This document shows, in pieces, positions 53,190-62,728 of a DNA stretch of 64,000 bases (position 1 is its first letter; every line of letters starts with the position of its first letter). Source of the DNA: Alphaproteobacteria bacterium. GTDB lineage: Bacteria > Pseudomonadota > Alphaproteobacteria > UBA8366. Position numbers and translations under genes: made by a program. The DNA lies in the NCBI GenBank assembly GCA_028281325.1, contig JANQKC010000021.1, positions 186,001 through 250,000 on the forward strand, given 5' to 3'. A model generated the notes under the pieces. The model had not been told where the DNA came from, made no database searches, and saw only the letters and a list, made by a program, of their open reading frames with translations.

Positions 53190-54356
53190 TTATTTTAGGA
53201 GCGGCGTCAGGCGGTCGACCGCCTCTTCCAGCGTTTCCGGCGCGCGGGCGAAACACAGCCGCAGCCAGCCCTCGCCCTCGGGCCCGAAGGCGGTCCCCGG
53301 CGCCAGACCCACCTTCGCCTCGTGCACCAGCCGCTTGGCGAAGTCGAGGCTGTTATCCATCCCATCGACCGCGAAGAAGGCGTAGAAGGCCGCGTCCGGA
53401 GAGCGGTAGCGCACCCGCGGCAGCGCCGACAGGCAATCGCCGATCACCGTCCGGCCTTGCCGGCAGCGCTCGACCATCGAGGCGACGAAGGGCTCGCCAT
53501 CGCGCAACGCGGTGACCGCCGCGTGCTGCAGGAAGGTCGGGGTGCCGCTGGTGTTGTACTCAATCAGGTTGCCGATGAAGGGCGCGAGACGTTCCGGATG
53601 GGTCAGCCAACCGAGCCGCCAGCCGGTCATCGCCCAGGACTTGGAAAAACTGTTGATCACGACCACCGGGTCGTCCGGCCCGGCAACCTCCAAAAAGGAC
53701 GGCGCGGCCGGGCGGTCGTACACGATGCGGGCGTAGACCTCGTCGGCGACGATCCAGATGCCGTTTTCCCGGCAATGGTCGAGCAACGCCTGCTGTTCCT
53801 CGCGGCGCATCATCCAGCCAGTCGGATTGCCCGGCGAGTTAACGAAGACCACCCGCGTTCGGTCGTCGCACTGCGCGGTCACCGCCTCCAGGTCGAAGGT
53901 CCATCCGTCGTTGCCGAAGCGCAGCGGCGCGTTGCGCGGCGCACCGCCCATGATCTCGACCGTCGCCTGCGCGTTCGGCCAGACCGGCCCGACCAGCACC
54001 GCGTTGTCCCCGGCGTCGACCAGCATCTGCATCAGCATCATGATGCCGGTCATGCCGGACGACGTGACGGTGATCCGCTCCATCGGCATGTCGACGCCGT
54101 ACAGCCCCGACGTGTACCGGGCGAGCGCCGCGCGCAGCTCGGGAATGCCGTGCTTGTGGGTGTAGAAGGTATGGCCCGCCGCCAGCGCGGCGTCCACGGC
54201 CGCCTTGATGAAGTCCGGCGTGGTCACGTCCGATTCGCCGTACCACAATGGAATGACCGACGGATCGTCCAACGCCAGACGCGACACCTGCAGGATCTGC
54301 TGGGTTTCGAGATCGCGGATTTGCGGGCGAATCTCCGCCGGAAAATCTGGGCTCAT
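53190..54356 (-). CDS. Class I/II pyridoxal-phosphate aminotransferase
   Basis: A 388-residue AspC-like aminotransferase. [34 protein letters not shown] and the PLP lysine in [16 protein letters not shown] are clear. The start is ATG 54356, overlapping the acetoacetyl-CoA synthetase stop as ATGA; a much longer frame upstream is a shadow of that gene. The amino donor is unknown. The coupling suggests a role in catabolism feeding acetoacetate metabolism, which is inference. Confidence 0.93.
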   Translation of the reverse strand: MSPDFPAEIRPQIRDLETQQILQVSRLALDDPSVIPLWYGESDVTTPDFIKAAVDAALAAGHTFYTHKHGIPELRAALARYTSGLYGVDMPMERITVTSSGMTGIMMLMQMLVDAGDNAVLVGPVWPNAQATVEIMGGAPRNAPLRFGNDGWTFDLEAVTAQCDDRTRVVFVNSPGNPTGWMMRREEQQALLDHCRENGIWIVADEVYARIVYDRPAAPSFLEVAGPDDPVVVINSFSKSWAMTGWRLGWLTHPERLAPFIGNLIEYNTSGTPTFLQHAAVTALRDGEPFVASMVERCRQGRTVIGDCLSALPRVRYRSPDAAFYAFFAVDGMDNSLDFAKRLVHEAKVGLAPGTAFGPEGEGWLRLCFARAPETLEEAVDRLTPLLK

Positions 54357-56353
54357 GGCGTCTGCAACTCCGCGATATCGGCGAACAGCGCCAAGGCGTC
54401 CGGATTGGCCAGCGCTTCCTGGTTCTTGACGGGGCGGCCGTGAATGATGTCGCGCACCGCCAGCTCTGTGATCTTGCCCGACTTGGTGCGGGGAATATCG
54501 GCGACGGCGATGACCTTGGCCGGCATGTGCCGGGGCGAGCAGTTGGCGCGCACGCGCTTGCGGATCGCGTCGATCAACGCGTCGTCCAGCGCGTGCCCGC
54601 CGCGCATGCGGACGAACAGCACGACGCGCGTGTCGTTGTCCCACTCCTGGCCGACACAGATCGCTTCGGCGACCGATTCGAAGGCTTCGACCTGGCGGTA
54701 GATTTCCGCCGTGCCGATCCGCACCCCGCCCGGGTTCAACGTCGCGTCCGACCGGCCGTAGATGACCAGGCCGCCGTGCTCGGTGAGTTCGACGAAATCG
54801 CCATGACACCAGACATTCGGGAATTTCTCGAAATAGGCGGCGCGGTACTTCGACCCGTCCGCGTCCCGCCAAAAGCCGAGCGGCATCGACGGGAACGGGC
54901 GGGTGCACACCAACTCGCCCTTTTCGCCGACAAGGCTTTCTCCGTATTCGTCGAAGACCGCGACGTCCATGCCGAGCATGCGTTTTTGGATTTCCCCGCG
55001 CCAGACCGGCCCCGTCGGGTTGCCGCCGACGAAACAGCCGATGATGTCCGTGCCGCCCGCGATCGACGACAGGCAGACATCGCGCTTCACATTCGCATAA
55101 ATGTAGTCGAAGCTCTCCGGGACCAACGGCGATCCTGTCGACGCGATCGTCCGGACGGTGCCCAGGTCGTGGGTATCCATCGGCGTCAACCCTTCCTTCG
55201 CCAAGGCGTCGATGTACTTCGCCGAGGTGCCGAAGAAGGTCACGCCCGCCGCATCCGCATAATCGAACAACACCGAAGGCGACGGCGCGAAAGGCGACCC
55301 GTCATAGAGGACCAACGTCGCCTCGCAGGCCAGCGCCGAGACCATCCAGTTCCACATCATCCAGCCGCAGGTCGTGAAATAGAACACGCGGTCGTCGCGC
55401 CTGATGTCGCATTGCAGCCGCTGTTCCTCGAGATGCTTCAACAGCGTGCCGCCGACGCCATGCACGATGCATTTCGGGACGCCGGTCGTGCCAGAGGAAT
55501 ACATGATGTAGAGCGGGTGCCCGAAGGGCAGATGGGCGAAATCGATCTCGCCCGCGTCTTGATTGCCGATGAACTCATCCCAGGTCACCGCGCCCGGAAT
55601 GCCCGACAGGTCGGACGCCTCGCCGCGGATCGAGAAGATCACGACCCGCTCGACCGAGCGCAGGCCGTGGACGATCTCAGCGACCCGATCCAACGTGTCC
55701 TGCCAGACGCCGTTGTAGTAATAGCCGTCACACGCGAACAGCACGGTCGGCTCGACCTGGCCGAACCGGTCGAGCACGCCCTGCGTGCCGAAATCCGGCG
55801 AACAGGAAGTCCAAACCCCGCCAATCGCCGTCGCCCCCAACATCCCGATGACCGCTTCGGGCGCGTTCGGCACGAATCCCGCGCAGCGGTCCCCGGGCTT
55901 CAGTCCCAACGCCGTGAGCGCCCGCGCGACGCGTGAGACATCATCATAAAGCGCTTTCCATGTCAGGGAGCGCTCGATCTTGTCTTCGGCCCGAAAGACA
56001 AGCGCGGCGCCGTCGTCACGCCGGCGCAGAAGATTCTCGGCAAAGTTGAGGGTTGCATCGGGGAAGAAACGGGCGCCCGGCATCTTGTCGGCATTGATGA
56101 GCACCGCCTCGCCGCGGTTCTTCGCAATGATGCCGCAGTAATCCCAGACCGCGGTCCAGAATTCCTCCATCCGGTCGATCGAAAACCGGTACAGCGCGTC
56201 GTAGTCGAGCGGCGCACCGTCAATTTGATCCTTCAGACTTTCCTGAAAAGCGCGCAGGTTCGTTGCGGCCACGCGGTCGGCGGAAGGTTGCCATAAAGGT
56301 TTTTCCACGAATCCTCCGCTTGCGGGTTCAGGACGCAGGCCCTGACCGTTCAT
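54353..56353 (-). CDS. aacS: Acetoacetyl-CoA synthetase
   Basis: A 666-residue adenylate-forming enzyme that activates acetoacetate to acetoacetyl-CoA with ATP and CoA. The N-terminal ACAS-like segment ([23 protein letters not shown]), the AMP-binding core [19 protein letters not shown] and [33 protein letters not shown]-like and the C-terminal [20 protein letters not shown] (catalytic Lys) follow AacS. It supports use of ketone bodies or polyhydroxybutyrate breakdown. The 4-base overlap couples it to the aminotransferase. Confidence 0.95.
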   Translation of the reverse strand: MNGQGLRPEPASGGFVEKPLWQPSADRVAATNLRAFQESLKDQIDGAPLDYDALYRFSIDRMEEFWTAVWDYCGIIAKNRGEAVLINADKMPGARFFPDATLNFAENLLRRRDDGAALVFRAEDKIERSLTWKALYDDVSRVARALTALGLKPGDRCAGFVPNAPEAVIGMLGATAIGGVWTSCSPDFGTQGVLDRFGQVEPTVLFACDGYYYNGVWQDTLDRVAEIVHGLRSVERVVIFSIRGEASDLSGIPGAVTWDEFIGNQDAGEIDFAHLPFGHPLYIMYSSGTTGVPKCIVHGVGGTLLKHLEEQRLQCDIRRDDRVFYFTTCGWMMWNWMVSALACEATLVLYDGSPFAPSPSVLFDYADAAGVTFFGTSAKYIDALAKEGLTPMDTHDLGTVRTIASTGSPLVPESFDYIYANVKRDVCLSSIAGGTDIIGCFVGGNPTGPVWRGEIQKRMLGMDVAVFDEYGESLVGEKGELVCTRPFPSMPLGFWRDADGSKYRAAYFEKFPNVWCHGDFVELTEHGGLVIYGRSDATLNPGGVRIGTAEIYRQVEAFESVAEAICVGQEWDNDTRVVLFVRMRGGHALDDALIDAIRKRVRANCSPRHMPAKVIAVADIPRTKSGKITELAVRDIIHGRPVKNQEALANPDALALFADIAELQTP

Positions 56354-56532
56354 ATAACCGAATCATCGATCCCGAGCCAGAACTACACCACGAAATCCTG
56401 CAGCTTTGGTTGAAAGACAACCCCAGAATGCAATTCCCTTATAAATCTAGGTATGGTATGTCCCCGGACACTTCCGGACATGCTGATCGTTTATTAACAG
56501 CGCATTCATTCCAAGGGGCTATCTTTTCCACC

Positions 56533-57435
56533 ATGGATTCCATTTCCGCCAAGCTGGTGGCCCTGCCAGGAAACGTTCGCGGCGCTATCTGGATATTGGT
56601 AAGCGCTCTCATCTTCACGTTGACGAACTCGCTCATCAAATATGTCGGAAGCTCGCTCGACCCCTTTCAAATGGTCTTTTTCCGGGGCCTGTTCGGCACG
56701 ATGTTCCTATTGCCGATCGTGTGGCATGCCGGCGGCATGGCGGTTCTCAAGACGCAACGGATGAATTTTCATCTGGCGCGCGGCATCACGGGATCGCTCG
56801 CCCTGATGACGATCTTCTATGCGCTGACCAACATGCCGCTCGCCGACGTAACCGGTATCAGTTTCTCGCGCTCGCTTTGGGTGATCATCCTGGCGGTGAT
56901 CTTCCTCGGCGAAAGCATCCGCTGGCGGCGTTGGACCGCCACCCTGCTCGGGTTCTGCGGCGTGCTGGTGATGGTGCGGCCCGGCCCCGAGGCGAACCCC
57001 GCCGCGATCGCCGCGGTGCTCAACGCCCTGTTCGTGGCGATGAGCGTGGTCCTGATCAAGCGTATGACGGTGACCGAGAAACCCCTGACCATCCTGTTCT
57101 GGGGAACGCTGATCCCGACTTTCGTGACGCTGCCGCCCGCGCTCGTGGTGTGGCAAACGCCGACGAATGCCGAACTGATGCTGATGGCGGCGATCGGCGC
57201 CGGGCTTAGCGTCGGCCATACCTGCCTGATCCACGGGCTAAGGGTCGGCGAAGCAACCGCGGTGATGCCATTCGACTATACGCGGCTGATCTTCGCCGGC
57301 ATCGCGGGATACATCTTCTTCGTCGAGATTCCCGACCCGTATACGATCGCGGGCGCGATCCTGATCATCTGCGCGACGCTCTATATCGCCCGGCGCGAAG
57401 CCAAGGAAGGCCGGGCGGCGACCCCGGAACCGTGA
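56533..57435 (+). CDS. DMT-superfamily (EamA) membrane transporter
   Basis: About 300 residues with ten hydrophobic segments and two EamA repeats (AIWILVSALIFTLTNSLIKY; the second half begins near AIAAVLNALFVAMSVVL). It resembles inner-membrane drug/metabolite or S-adenosylmethionine-type exporters or importers. The start is taken at ATG 56533. An in-frame upstream stretch to 56263 is antisense to aacS and unlikely. Substrate unknown. Confidence 0.93.
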   Translation: MDSISAKLVALPGNVRGAIWILVSALIFTLTNSLIKYVGSSLDPFQMVFFRGLFGTMFLLPIVWHAGGMAVLKTQRMNFHLARGITGSLALMTIFYALTNMPLADVTGISFSRSLWVIILAVIFLGESIRWRRWTATLLGFCGVLVMVRPGPEANPAAIAAVLNALFVAMSVVLIKRMTVTEKPLTILFWGTLIPTFVTLPPALVVWQTPTNAELMLMAAIGAGLSVGHTCLIHGLRVGEATAVMPFDYTRLIFAGIAGYIFFVEIPDPYTIAGAILIICATLYIARREAKEGRAATPEP

Positions 57436-57453
57436 GCCCCTAAGGGCGCGGGC

Positions 57454-57834
57454 TTAGTCGGTCGTGTCCGGTGACAGCTTTCCGTCCTGCAACACCGCTT
57501 TGGCCCGGTCACGGTGCCGGTCCTGGATATGCGGCTCGACCGCCCGCCACGCGGCGAACAGCACCGCCGCGTCGTCGGTAAAGCCCAATCCCGCGATGAT
57601 GTCCGGCACGAGATCGACAGGCGCGATGAAGTACGCCAACGCCGCCAACAGGATACCCTTTGTCCGTGCCGGCGTTTGCGGATCGATGGCGCAGAAATAG
57701 GCGGCCACCCCTTCGCGGGCGAAAGAGATGCGGCCCAGCGACCGGCGCAGCTTCGGCCAAAACCCGCGGCGAACCCGGTTTTCCTGCGATTCTTCCTCGC
57801 CGGCCATCGCCGGAGACTCGGATGAATTTTGCAT
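57454..57834 (-). CDS. YkvA/DUF1232 family membrane protein
   Basis: About 126 residues. The family core is DPQTPARTKGILLAALAYFI, APVDLVPDIIAGLGFTDDAAVL: a short hydrophobic stretch with the P-x-D-x-x-P-D signature. A charged N-terminal tail precedes it. ATG 57834 or ATG 57807 is the start. The function of YkvA proteins is not settled. It is divergent to the following SDR. Confidence 0.9.
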   Translation of the reverse strand: MQNSSESPAMAGEEESQENRVRRGFWPKLRRSLGRISFAREGVAAYFCAIDPQTPARTKGILLAALAYFIAPVDLVPDIIAGLGFTDDAAVLFAAWRAVEPHIQDRHRDRAKAVLQDGKLSPDTTD

Positions 57835-57925
57835 CACCCCAAGGATATGGGCAGTCCGCGACGGTTTTGCTATATCCACGGTCAATTCATCCATCCTCTC
57901 CATCAACCGCAAAGGCGATTTCAGC

Positions 57926-58687
57926 ATGACACCGGACGGCATCCCCGCGATCGTAACCGGCGGCGGATCGGGGCTCGGCGCCGCGACCGCCCGCGCCCTC
58001 GCCGCCGCCGGCGCCAAGGTCGCCGTGCTCGACCGTAATGGCGAAACGGCCCAGGCCATCGCGGCGGAAATCGGCGGGCTGGCGCTGACCTGCGACGTCA
58101 CCGATCCGGCCGACGGCGAAGCCGCAATCGCGGCGGCGGCCGACCGGTTCGGGCCCGCCGGCATCTGCGTGAACTGCGCCGGCATCGGCCCGGCCGGCCG
58201 CATCGTCGGCCGCGAGGGGCCCATGCCGCTCGACGAGTTCGCCAAGGTCATCCAGGTCAACCTGATCGGGACGTTCAACATCCTGCGCCTGGCCGCCGCC
58301 GGCATGGCCGACCGCGCTCCCAACGCCGACGGCGAACGCGGCGTGATCATCAACACCGCCTCGATCGCCGCCTTCGAAGGCCAGATCGGTCAGGCCGCCT
58401 ACGCCGCGTCCAAGGGCGGCGTCGCGGCGCTGACATTGCCGGCGGCGCGCGAATTCGCCCGCATCGGCGTGCGGGTGCTGACCATCGCGCCCGGCCTGTT
58501 CGAAACGCCGATGCTGCAATCGCTGCCGCAATCCGTGCAGGACAGCCTGGCGGCGACGCTGCCGTTCCCGTCCCGCCTCGGCCGGCCCGAGGAATACGCC
58601 CGGCTGGCGTTGAGCATGATCGACAACCCGGTCATGAACGGCGAGGTCGTCAGGCTCGACAGCGCGTTGCGCATGCAACCGCGGTAG
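57926..58687 (+). CDS. SDR, 3-hydroxyacyl-CoA dehydrogenase type-2-like
   Basis: A 253-residue classical SDR. GGGSGLGAATARALAAAGA binds NAD, NCAGIGPAGRIVGREGPMPL is the feature of type-2 3-hydroxyacyl-CoA dehydrogenases (HSD17B10-like), NTASIAAFEGQIGQAAYAAS and YAASKGGVAAL hold the Ser-Tyr-Lys set, and APGLFETPML closes the site. It probably oxidises short 3-hydroxyacyl-CoAs in beta-oxidation. Start ATG 57926. Confidence 0.94.
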   Translation: MTPDGIPAIVTGGGSGLGAATARALAAAGAKVAVLDRNGETAQAIAAEIGGLALTCDVTDPADGEAAIAAAADRFGPAGICVNCAGIGPAGRIVGREGPMPLDEFAKVIQVNLIGTFNILRLAAAGMADRAPNADGERGVIINTASIAAFEGQIGQAAYAASKGGVAALTLPAAREFARIGVRVLTIAPGLFETPMLQSLPQSVQDSLAATLPFPSRLGRPEEYARLALSMIDNPVMNGEVVRLDSALRMQPR

Positions 58688-58705
58688 CTTAGGTAGGATT
58701 TTCGG

Positions 58706-59314
58706 CTAGCCGGCGCGCTTCTTCCGCCAATCGGCAACCCGGCGCTTGGCGTCCGCAAGCTGTTCGGGCGTGAGTTCCTCTTCGATGACCCGGCGGTTCC
58801 CGAGCACCAGTTCGCGCGCCTGGCCCTTCAGGCGGTCCGCCGACAAGGTGAGCCATTTCCACGCTTCCACCGAATCGCGCGGCACGCCGACGCCGGTGAA
58901 ATAAAAGGTGCTCAGGTTGTTCTGCGCCCGGCCGTGGCCTTGCTCCGCCGCCTGCCGCAGCAACCCGGCCGCGATCGCCGAGTCCTTCTCGACCCCTTTC
59001 CCGAACTGGTAGAAGACGCCGAGATTGTATTGCGCCGACGCGTTGCCGCCATCCGCCGCCATGCGATACCACCGGGCCGCGGCGCGCAAATCCTTGTCGA
59101 CGCCGAGACCCTGCTCGAAGATCGTGCCCATCATGAATTGCGCGCGCACGTTCCCCGCCTCGGCGAGGCTGCCGAAGATGCGACGCGACTCGGCGTAGCG
59201 TTTGTCGAGATGCGCCGTCATACCGGCGGCGAAATCCTGCGCCAGGGCCGGCCCGGCCGATATCAAGGCCAAGATCGCGACCAGCCGGAGGAAGACTCTG
59301 ATCGAAATCCGCAC
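58706..59314 (-). CDS. Secreted Sel1-repeat protein
   Basis: About 202 residues from GTG 59314. A signal peptide (LVAILALISAGPALA) precedes at least three Sel1-type helix-turn-helix repeats (AQFMMGTIFEQGLGVDKDLR, AQYNLGVFYQFGKGVEKDSA, AQNNLSTFYFTGVGVPRDSV). Such periplasmic solenoids scaffold protein-protein contacts in envelope processes. A longer TTG start at 59353 would overlap phhB. Confidence 0.9.
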   Translation of the reverse strand: MRISIRVFLRLVAILALISAGPALAQDFAAGMTAHLDKRYAESRRIFGSLAEAGNVRAQFMMGTIFEQGLGVDKDLRAAARWYRMAADGGNASAQYNLGVFYQFGKGVEKDSAIAAGLLRQAAEQGHGRAQNNLSTFYFTGVGVPRDSVEAWKWLTLSADRLKGQARELVLGNRRVIEEELTPEQLADAKRRVADWRKKRAG

Positions 59315-59333
59315 CGCGGGATCGCGCCGGCGG

Positions 59334-59624
59334 TCAGCCGGCCACCTCGTCAATAAAGGTGGCGAGCGCTATATCTCTCTCACTCAGGCCGTTGCAGTCA
59401 TGGGTCGACAACGTTATTTCGACGGTGGAATAGACATTGAACCATTCAGGATGATGATCCATTTGTTCGGCACGCAACGCGATACGGGTCATGAATCCCC
59501 AGGCGTCATTGAAATCGACGAACTTGAAAACCCGGGTAATGGCATCGCGACCTTCCACGACACGCCACTGCGGCACGCTGGCCAGCGCCGTTTCGCGCGC
59601 TGCGCCGCTCAGTTTTTCGACCAT
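59334..59624 (-). CDS. phhB: 4a-hydroxytetrahydrobiopterin dehydratase (pterin-4a-carbinolamine dehydratase)
   Basis: A 96-residue enzyme. [42 protein letters not shown] and [13 protein letters not shown] are family motifs, with the catalytic His pair in MDHHPEW. It regenerates pterin cofactor for aromatic-amino-acid hydroxylases. ATG 59624 is supported by AGAGGG 8 bases upstream. No phenylalanine hydroxylase gene is visible nearby. Confidence 0.94.
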   Translation of the reverse strand: MVEKLSGAARETALASVPQWRVVEGRDAITRVFKFVDFNDAWGFMTRIALRAEQMDHHPEWFNVYSTVEITLSTHDCNGLSERDIALATFIDEVAG

Positions 59625-59711
59625 GTCGACGTCCCTCTCGTTACGAAAAGCCCCTTGTCTATTGTGGCGCTTAACACGGCGGAAGGCCATGACAACTTGC
59701 GGTGACCTTTC

Positions 59712-60104
59712 ATGACCATCGACAGACGCGCGGATCTGGCGGTGATCGAGGAGATGGCGCAGGCCGCGTTCAAGACGATTCCCGAGGCCATGCGCGACCA
59801 AGTCAAGTCGGTGGTGTTCCAGGTCGTCGAACTGCCGGACGCGGAGACCTGCGATGAACTGGGATTGGAATCGCCGTTCGACCTGCTCGGCCTGTACCGC
59901 GGCGTGCCGATCAGCGAACAGAGCGCATGGGATACGCCGCAGGACCTGGACCGGATCTTCCTCTACCGCATGCCAATCCTACGCTACGCGGAAGCCACGG
60001 GGGAAGACCTGGCCTATGTGGTGCGGCATGTCTTGATCCATGAGATCGGCCATCATTTCGGCCTGTCGGACGACGACATGGAAGCGATCGAAAACGACGC
60101 CTGA
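59712..60104 (+). CDS. Minimal zincin-like metallopeptidase (DUF1025)
   Basis: A 130-residue cytosolic protein. The zinc motif [11 protein letters not shown] (His110, Glu111, His114) and preceding IFLYRMPIL strand are typical of this small metallopeptidase family; the third ligand is expected in the downstream GLSDDDM Asp region. Substrate unknown. It ends 2 bases before the convergent UDG-like gene. Confidence 0.93.
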   Translation: MTIDRRADLAVIEEMAQAAFKTIPEAMRDQVKSVVFQVVELPDAETCDELGLESPFDLLGLYRGVPISEQSAWDTPQDLDRIFLYRMPILRYAEATGEDLAYVVRHVLIHEIGHHFGLSDDDMEAIENDA

Positions 60105-60106
60105 CG

Positions 60107-60694
60107 TCAGGTCACCAAGTCCCGCACGCGCGCCCGCAGCACCGGCAACACATCTTCCTCGAACCAGGGGTTCTTACGCAGCCATCCGGTATTGCGCCAG
60201 CTCGGATGCGGCAGCGGCAAAAAAGCCGGCATGTAGTCGCGCCACCGGGCGACCGTTTCCGTCATCGTCCGGCAGCGCCGCTTGCCGAGATATTCCTTTT
60301 GAGCGTAAGCGCCGACCAACAACGTCAACTCGACATTGCCGAGAAGAGGCAGCAACCGGGGATGCCAAGCCGGGGCGCATTCCCGGCGCGGCGGCTTGTC
60401 GCCCCCATTGCGGTCGACGCCCGGATAACAGAATCCCATGGGCACGATGGCGATCTGACTCTCGTCATAGAATTGCGCGCGGTCGAGCTGCATCCAGTCG
60501 CGCAGCCGGTTGCCGCTCGCGTCGTTCCAGGAAAGGCCGGTTTCGTGCACCCGCGTGCTGGGCGCCTGACCGATAATCATCAGCCGCGCCGTCGTGGACG
60601 CCCGCACCACCGGGCGCGGTCCCCGCGGCAGTTCGGCGGCGCACAGCTCGCAGGCCCGAATTTCGGACAACAGTGAATCAAGATCTTGCGTCAC
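60107..60694 (-). CDS. Uracil-DNA glycosylase superfamily protein
   Basis: About 195 residues from GTG 60694. An N-terminal CELC pair, IIGQAPSTRVHETGLSWNDASG (the glycosylase water-activating loop position), FCYPGVDRNGGDKPPRREC and LPLPHPSWRN (the leucine-loop/His region) match a UDG-like family that is common in proteobacteria. Whether it excises uracil is not established for this family. GAGGAG precedes the start. Confidence 0.85.
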   Translation of the reverse strand: MTQDLDSLLSEIRACELCAAELPRGPRPVVRASTTARLMIIGQAPSTRVHETGLSWNDASGNRLRDWMQLDRAQFYDESQIAIVPMGFCYPGVDRNGGDKPPRRECAPAWHPRLLPLLGNVELTLLVGAYAQKEYLGKRRCRTMTETVARWRDYMPAFLPLPHPSWRNTGWLRKNPWFEEDVLPVLRARVRDLVT

Positions 60695-60813
60695 AGACTC
60701 CTCGGCCCTTCCCGTGCTTATCCGCCCACCATACATGTCGGCTGTCGCCATCGAAGACTATCTCTGTAACAATAGAATCCGACGTCGGTGGAAACGACAT
60801 GAACCGTTGAACC

Positions 60814-61287
60814 ATGTACTGCGTTCTCTTCGTCTGCACGGGAAATATATGCCGTTCGCCCACGGCGGAAGGGGTGTTTCGCCAATTCGTGACCGAAGCG
60901 GACCTCGCCGACCGGATCGGCTCCGATTCCGTAGGGCTGCATGATTACCACGTGGGCGAACCGCCGGACCGCCGCGCCCACCAGGCCGCCCGCAACCGCG
61001 GCTACGAGATCGGCCACCTGCGCGCCCGCCAGATGACGATGCAGGACTTCGCTGATTTCCATCTGATCATCGCGATGGATATCGGCCATTACCAGCAACT
61101 CGCCCGCACCGGCCCGCCGGGCAGCCTGGAGAAACTCGCCATGTTCCTCGACTCCGCGCCGCAGTTCGGCCGCATGGACGTGCCGGACCCTTACTACGGC
61201 GGCGTGCGCGACTTCGACTACGCCCTGGACCTGATCGAGGCCGGCGCGAAGGGCTGGCTCCATAAGATCCGCGATCAGATTCTGTGA
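60814..61287 (+). CDS. Low-molecular-weight protein-tyrosine phosphatase
   Basis: A 157-residue enzyme. CTGNICRS gives the P-loop (Cys8, Arg14) at the N-terminus and VPDPYYGG the general-acid Asp near the C-terminus. It dephosphorylates tyrosine residues. In other bacteria relatives pair with tyrosine kinases of exopolysaccharide synthesis, but no such kinase is in the window. Its stop overlaps the next gene's GTG. Confidence 0.96.
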   Translation: MYCVLFVCTGNICRSPTAEGVFRQFVTEADLADRIGSDSVGLHDYHVGEPPDRRAHQAARNRGYEIGHLRARQMTMQDFADFHLIIAMDIGHYQQLARTGPPGSLEKLAMFLDSAPQFGRMDVPDPYYGGVRDFDYALDLIEAGAKGWLHKIRDQIL

Positions 61288-62135
61288 GCCCGGACCAGCG
61301 CCGCCGAGTCGAAGCGGCCACCGGGGCCGCGATCGCCGCGGCGACCCCGCTGCACGGCGGCAGCATCGCGACGGTCCATCGACTCGACCTGACGGACGGA
61401 AGCGCCGTGGTCGCGAAATCGGCCGCCGCGCCCGCCGGATTCGAGATCGAAGGCTATATGCTTCGCTATCTTCGCGAGGCCAGCGCCCTGCCGGTCCCCG
61501 ACGTCCTGCTGGCGGAAGACGATCTGCTGCTGATGACCCATGTCGAGGCGGGCGACCCGCTCGATACAGGGGCGGAAAGCCACGCCGCCGACCTGCTGGC
61601 CGCCCTGCACGGAATCGAAGGCCCCGCCTTCGGCCATGAACGCGACACGCTGATCGGACCGTTGCCGCAGCCGAACCCGTGGACCGCGTCGTGGCGGGAC
61701 TTCTTCCGCGATCATCGCCTGCTGGCGATGGGCCGGGTCGCCCATGACGCCGGCCGCCTGCCCGCCGACACGCTGAACGCGCTGGAAACGCTGTGTGGCC
61801 GGCTCGACCGGTTCATCCCGGCCGACGGCACGCCGTCCTTGATCCACGGCGACATGTGGGGCGGCAACGTCCTTTGCCGGCGGGGCCGAATCGCGGGATT
61901 CGTCGACCCGGCGATCTATCACGCGGATGCGGAAATCGAGCTGGCCTTTTCCACATTGTTCGGCACCTTCGGCGACAGCTTCTTTCGCCGCTATGCGGAA
62001 CACCGCCCGATCGACCCCGCCTTCTTCAGCGACCGCCGCGACCTCTACAACCTCTATCCGTTGCTTGTGCATACGGCGCTGTTCGGCGGCGGCTACGCCC
62101 GGTCGGCCGCGCAAACGATCCGGCGGTTTCTCTAG
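61284..62135 (+). CDS. Fructosamine kinase family protein
   Basis: A 283-residue protein-kinase-fold enzyme. HGDMWGGNVLC (catalytic HxDxxxxN) and VDPAIYHADAEIELAF are typical of fructosamine/ketosamine kinases, which phosphorylate glycated amines for deglycation. The start is GTG 61284, in a GTGA overlap with the phosphatase gene, so the pair is translationally coupled. Confidence 0.94.
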   Translation: MSPDQRRRVEAATGAAIAAATPLHGGSIATVHRLDLTDGSAVVAKSAAAPAGFEIEGYMLRYLREASALPVPDVLLAEDDLLLMTHVEAGDPLDTGAESHAADLLAALHGIEGPAFGHERDTLIGPLPQPNPWTASWRDFFRDHRLLAMGRVAHDAGRLPADTLNALETLCGRLDRFIPADGTPSLIHGDMWGGNVLCRRGRIAGFVDPAIYHADAEIELAFSTLFGTFGDSFFRRYAEHRPIDPAFFSDRRDLYNLYPLLVHTALFGGGYARSAAQTIRRFL

Positions 62136-62144
62136 TCTGGACGA

Positions 62145-62693
62145 TCAAGGGTTGGGTGGATCGAGCGGATAGTCGGCCTCGGCCCGGTAGATCGGTCCGG
62201 CGGTTCCGCGAAAGCTGGAATAGAGCGTGAAACGATCGACCCGGATCGGACCGGACAGGAACGCCGCATGGTCGGCGACGAAGTCCCGTACCCGGCCGGC
62301 CGGCGCGCGGCGCATTCGGGCCAGCGTGACGTGCGGGGCGAACTTGCGTTCCTCGACCGGCACGCCGGCGTCCCACAACGCCGTCTCGACCTTCGCCTGA
62401 AGGCGGAGCAGCGGCTCGGAGCGTCGGACCCCGGCCCATAACGCGCGCGCGGCGGACGGCTTGCCGAAAAATCCCACCCCATCGAGTTCGATGTCGAAGC
62501 CCGACGCGTGGAGTTTGGCCAGCGCCGTGTCGATATCCTGGGCGAGCCCGTTCTCGACCTCGCCGATGAAACGGAGGGTCAGGTGCATATTCTCCGCCGG
62601 CACCCAGCGCGCATTCGGCACGCCGCCGCCCAACGCGGCAAGACGGTCGCAAACGGGTTCCGGTAGATCGAGGGCAACGAACAGACGAATCAC
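62145..62693 (-). CDS. thpR: RNA 2',3'-cyclic phosphodiesterase
   Basis: A 182-residue 2H phosphoesterase. The two catalytic H-x-T motifs are NMHLTLRF (His37, Thr39) and APHVTLARM (His121, Thr123). LFVALDLPEPV is the family start. It opens 2',3'-cyclic phosphates of RNA ends. It lies 35 bases after the FIST gene on the same strand. Confidence 0.95.
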   Translation of the reverse strand: MIRLFVALDLPEPVCDRLAALGGGVPNARWVPAENMHLTLRFIGEVENGLAQDIDTALAKLHASGFDIELDGVGFFGKPSAARALWAGVRRSEPLLRLQAKVETALWDAGVPVEERKFAPHVTLARMRRAPAGRVRDFVADHAAFLSGPIRVDRFTLYSSFRGTAGPIYRAEADYPLDPPNP

Positions 62694-62728
62694 GGCGGAT
62701 CACCCCGGCATCAGTCAGGAAACACCGA

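Noticed and set aside
54357-54908. N-terminal extension of the class I aminotransferase (open frame to 54908)
   Set aside because: The extra residues are a shadow of the acetoacetyl-CoA synthetase C-terminus. ATG 54356 gives a normal-length enzyme.
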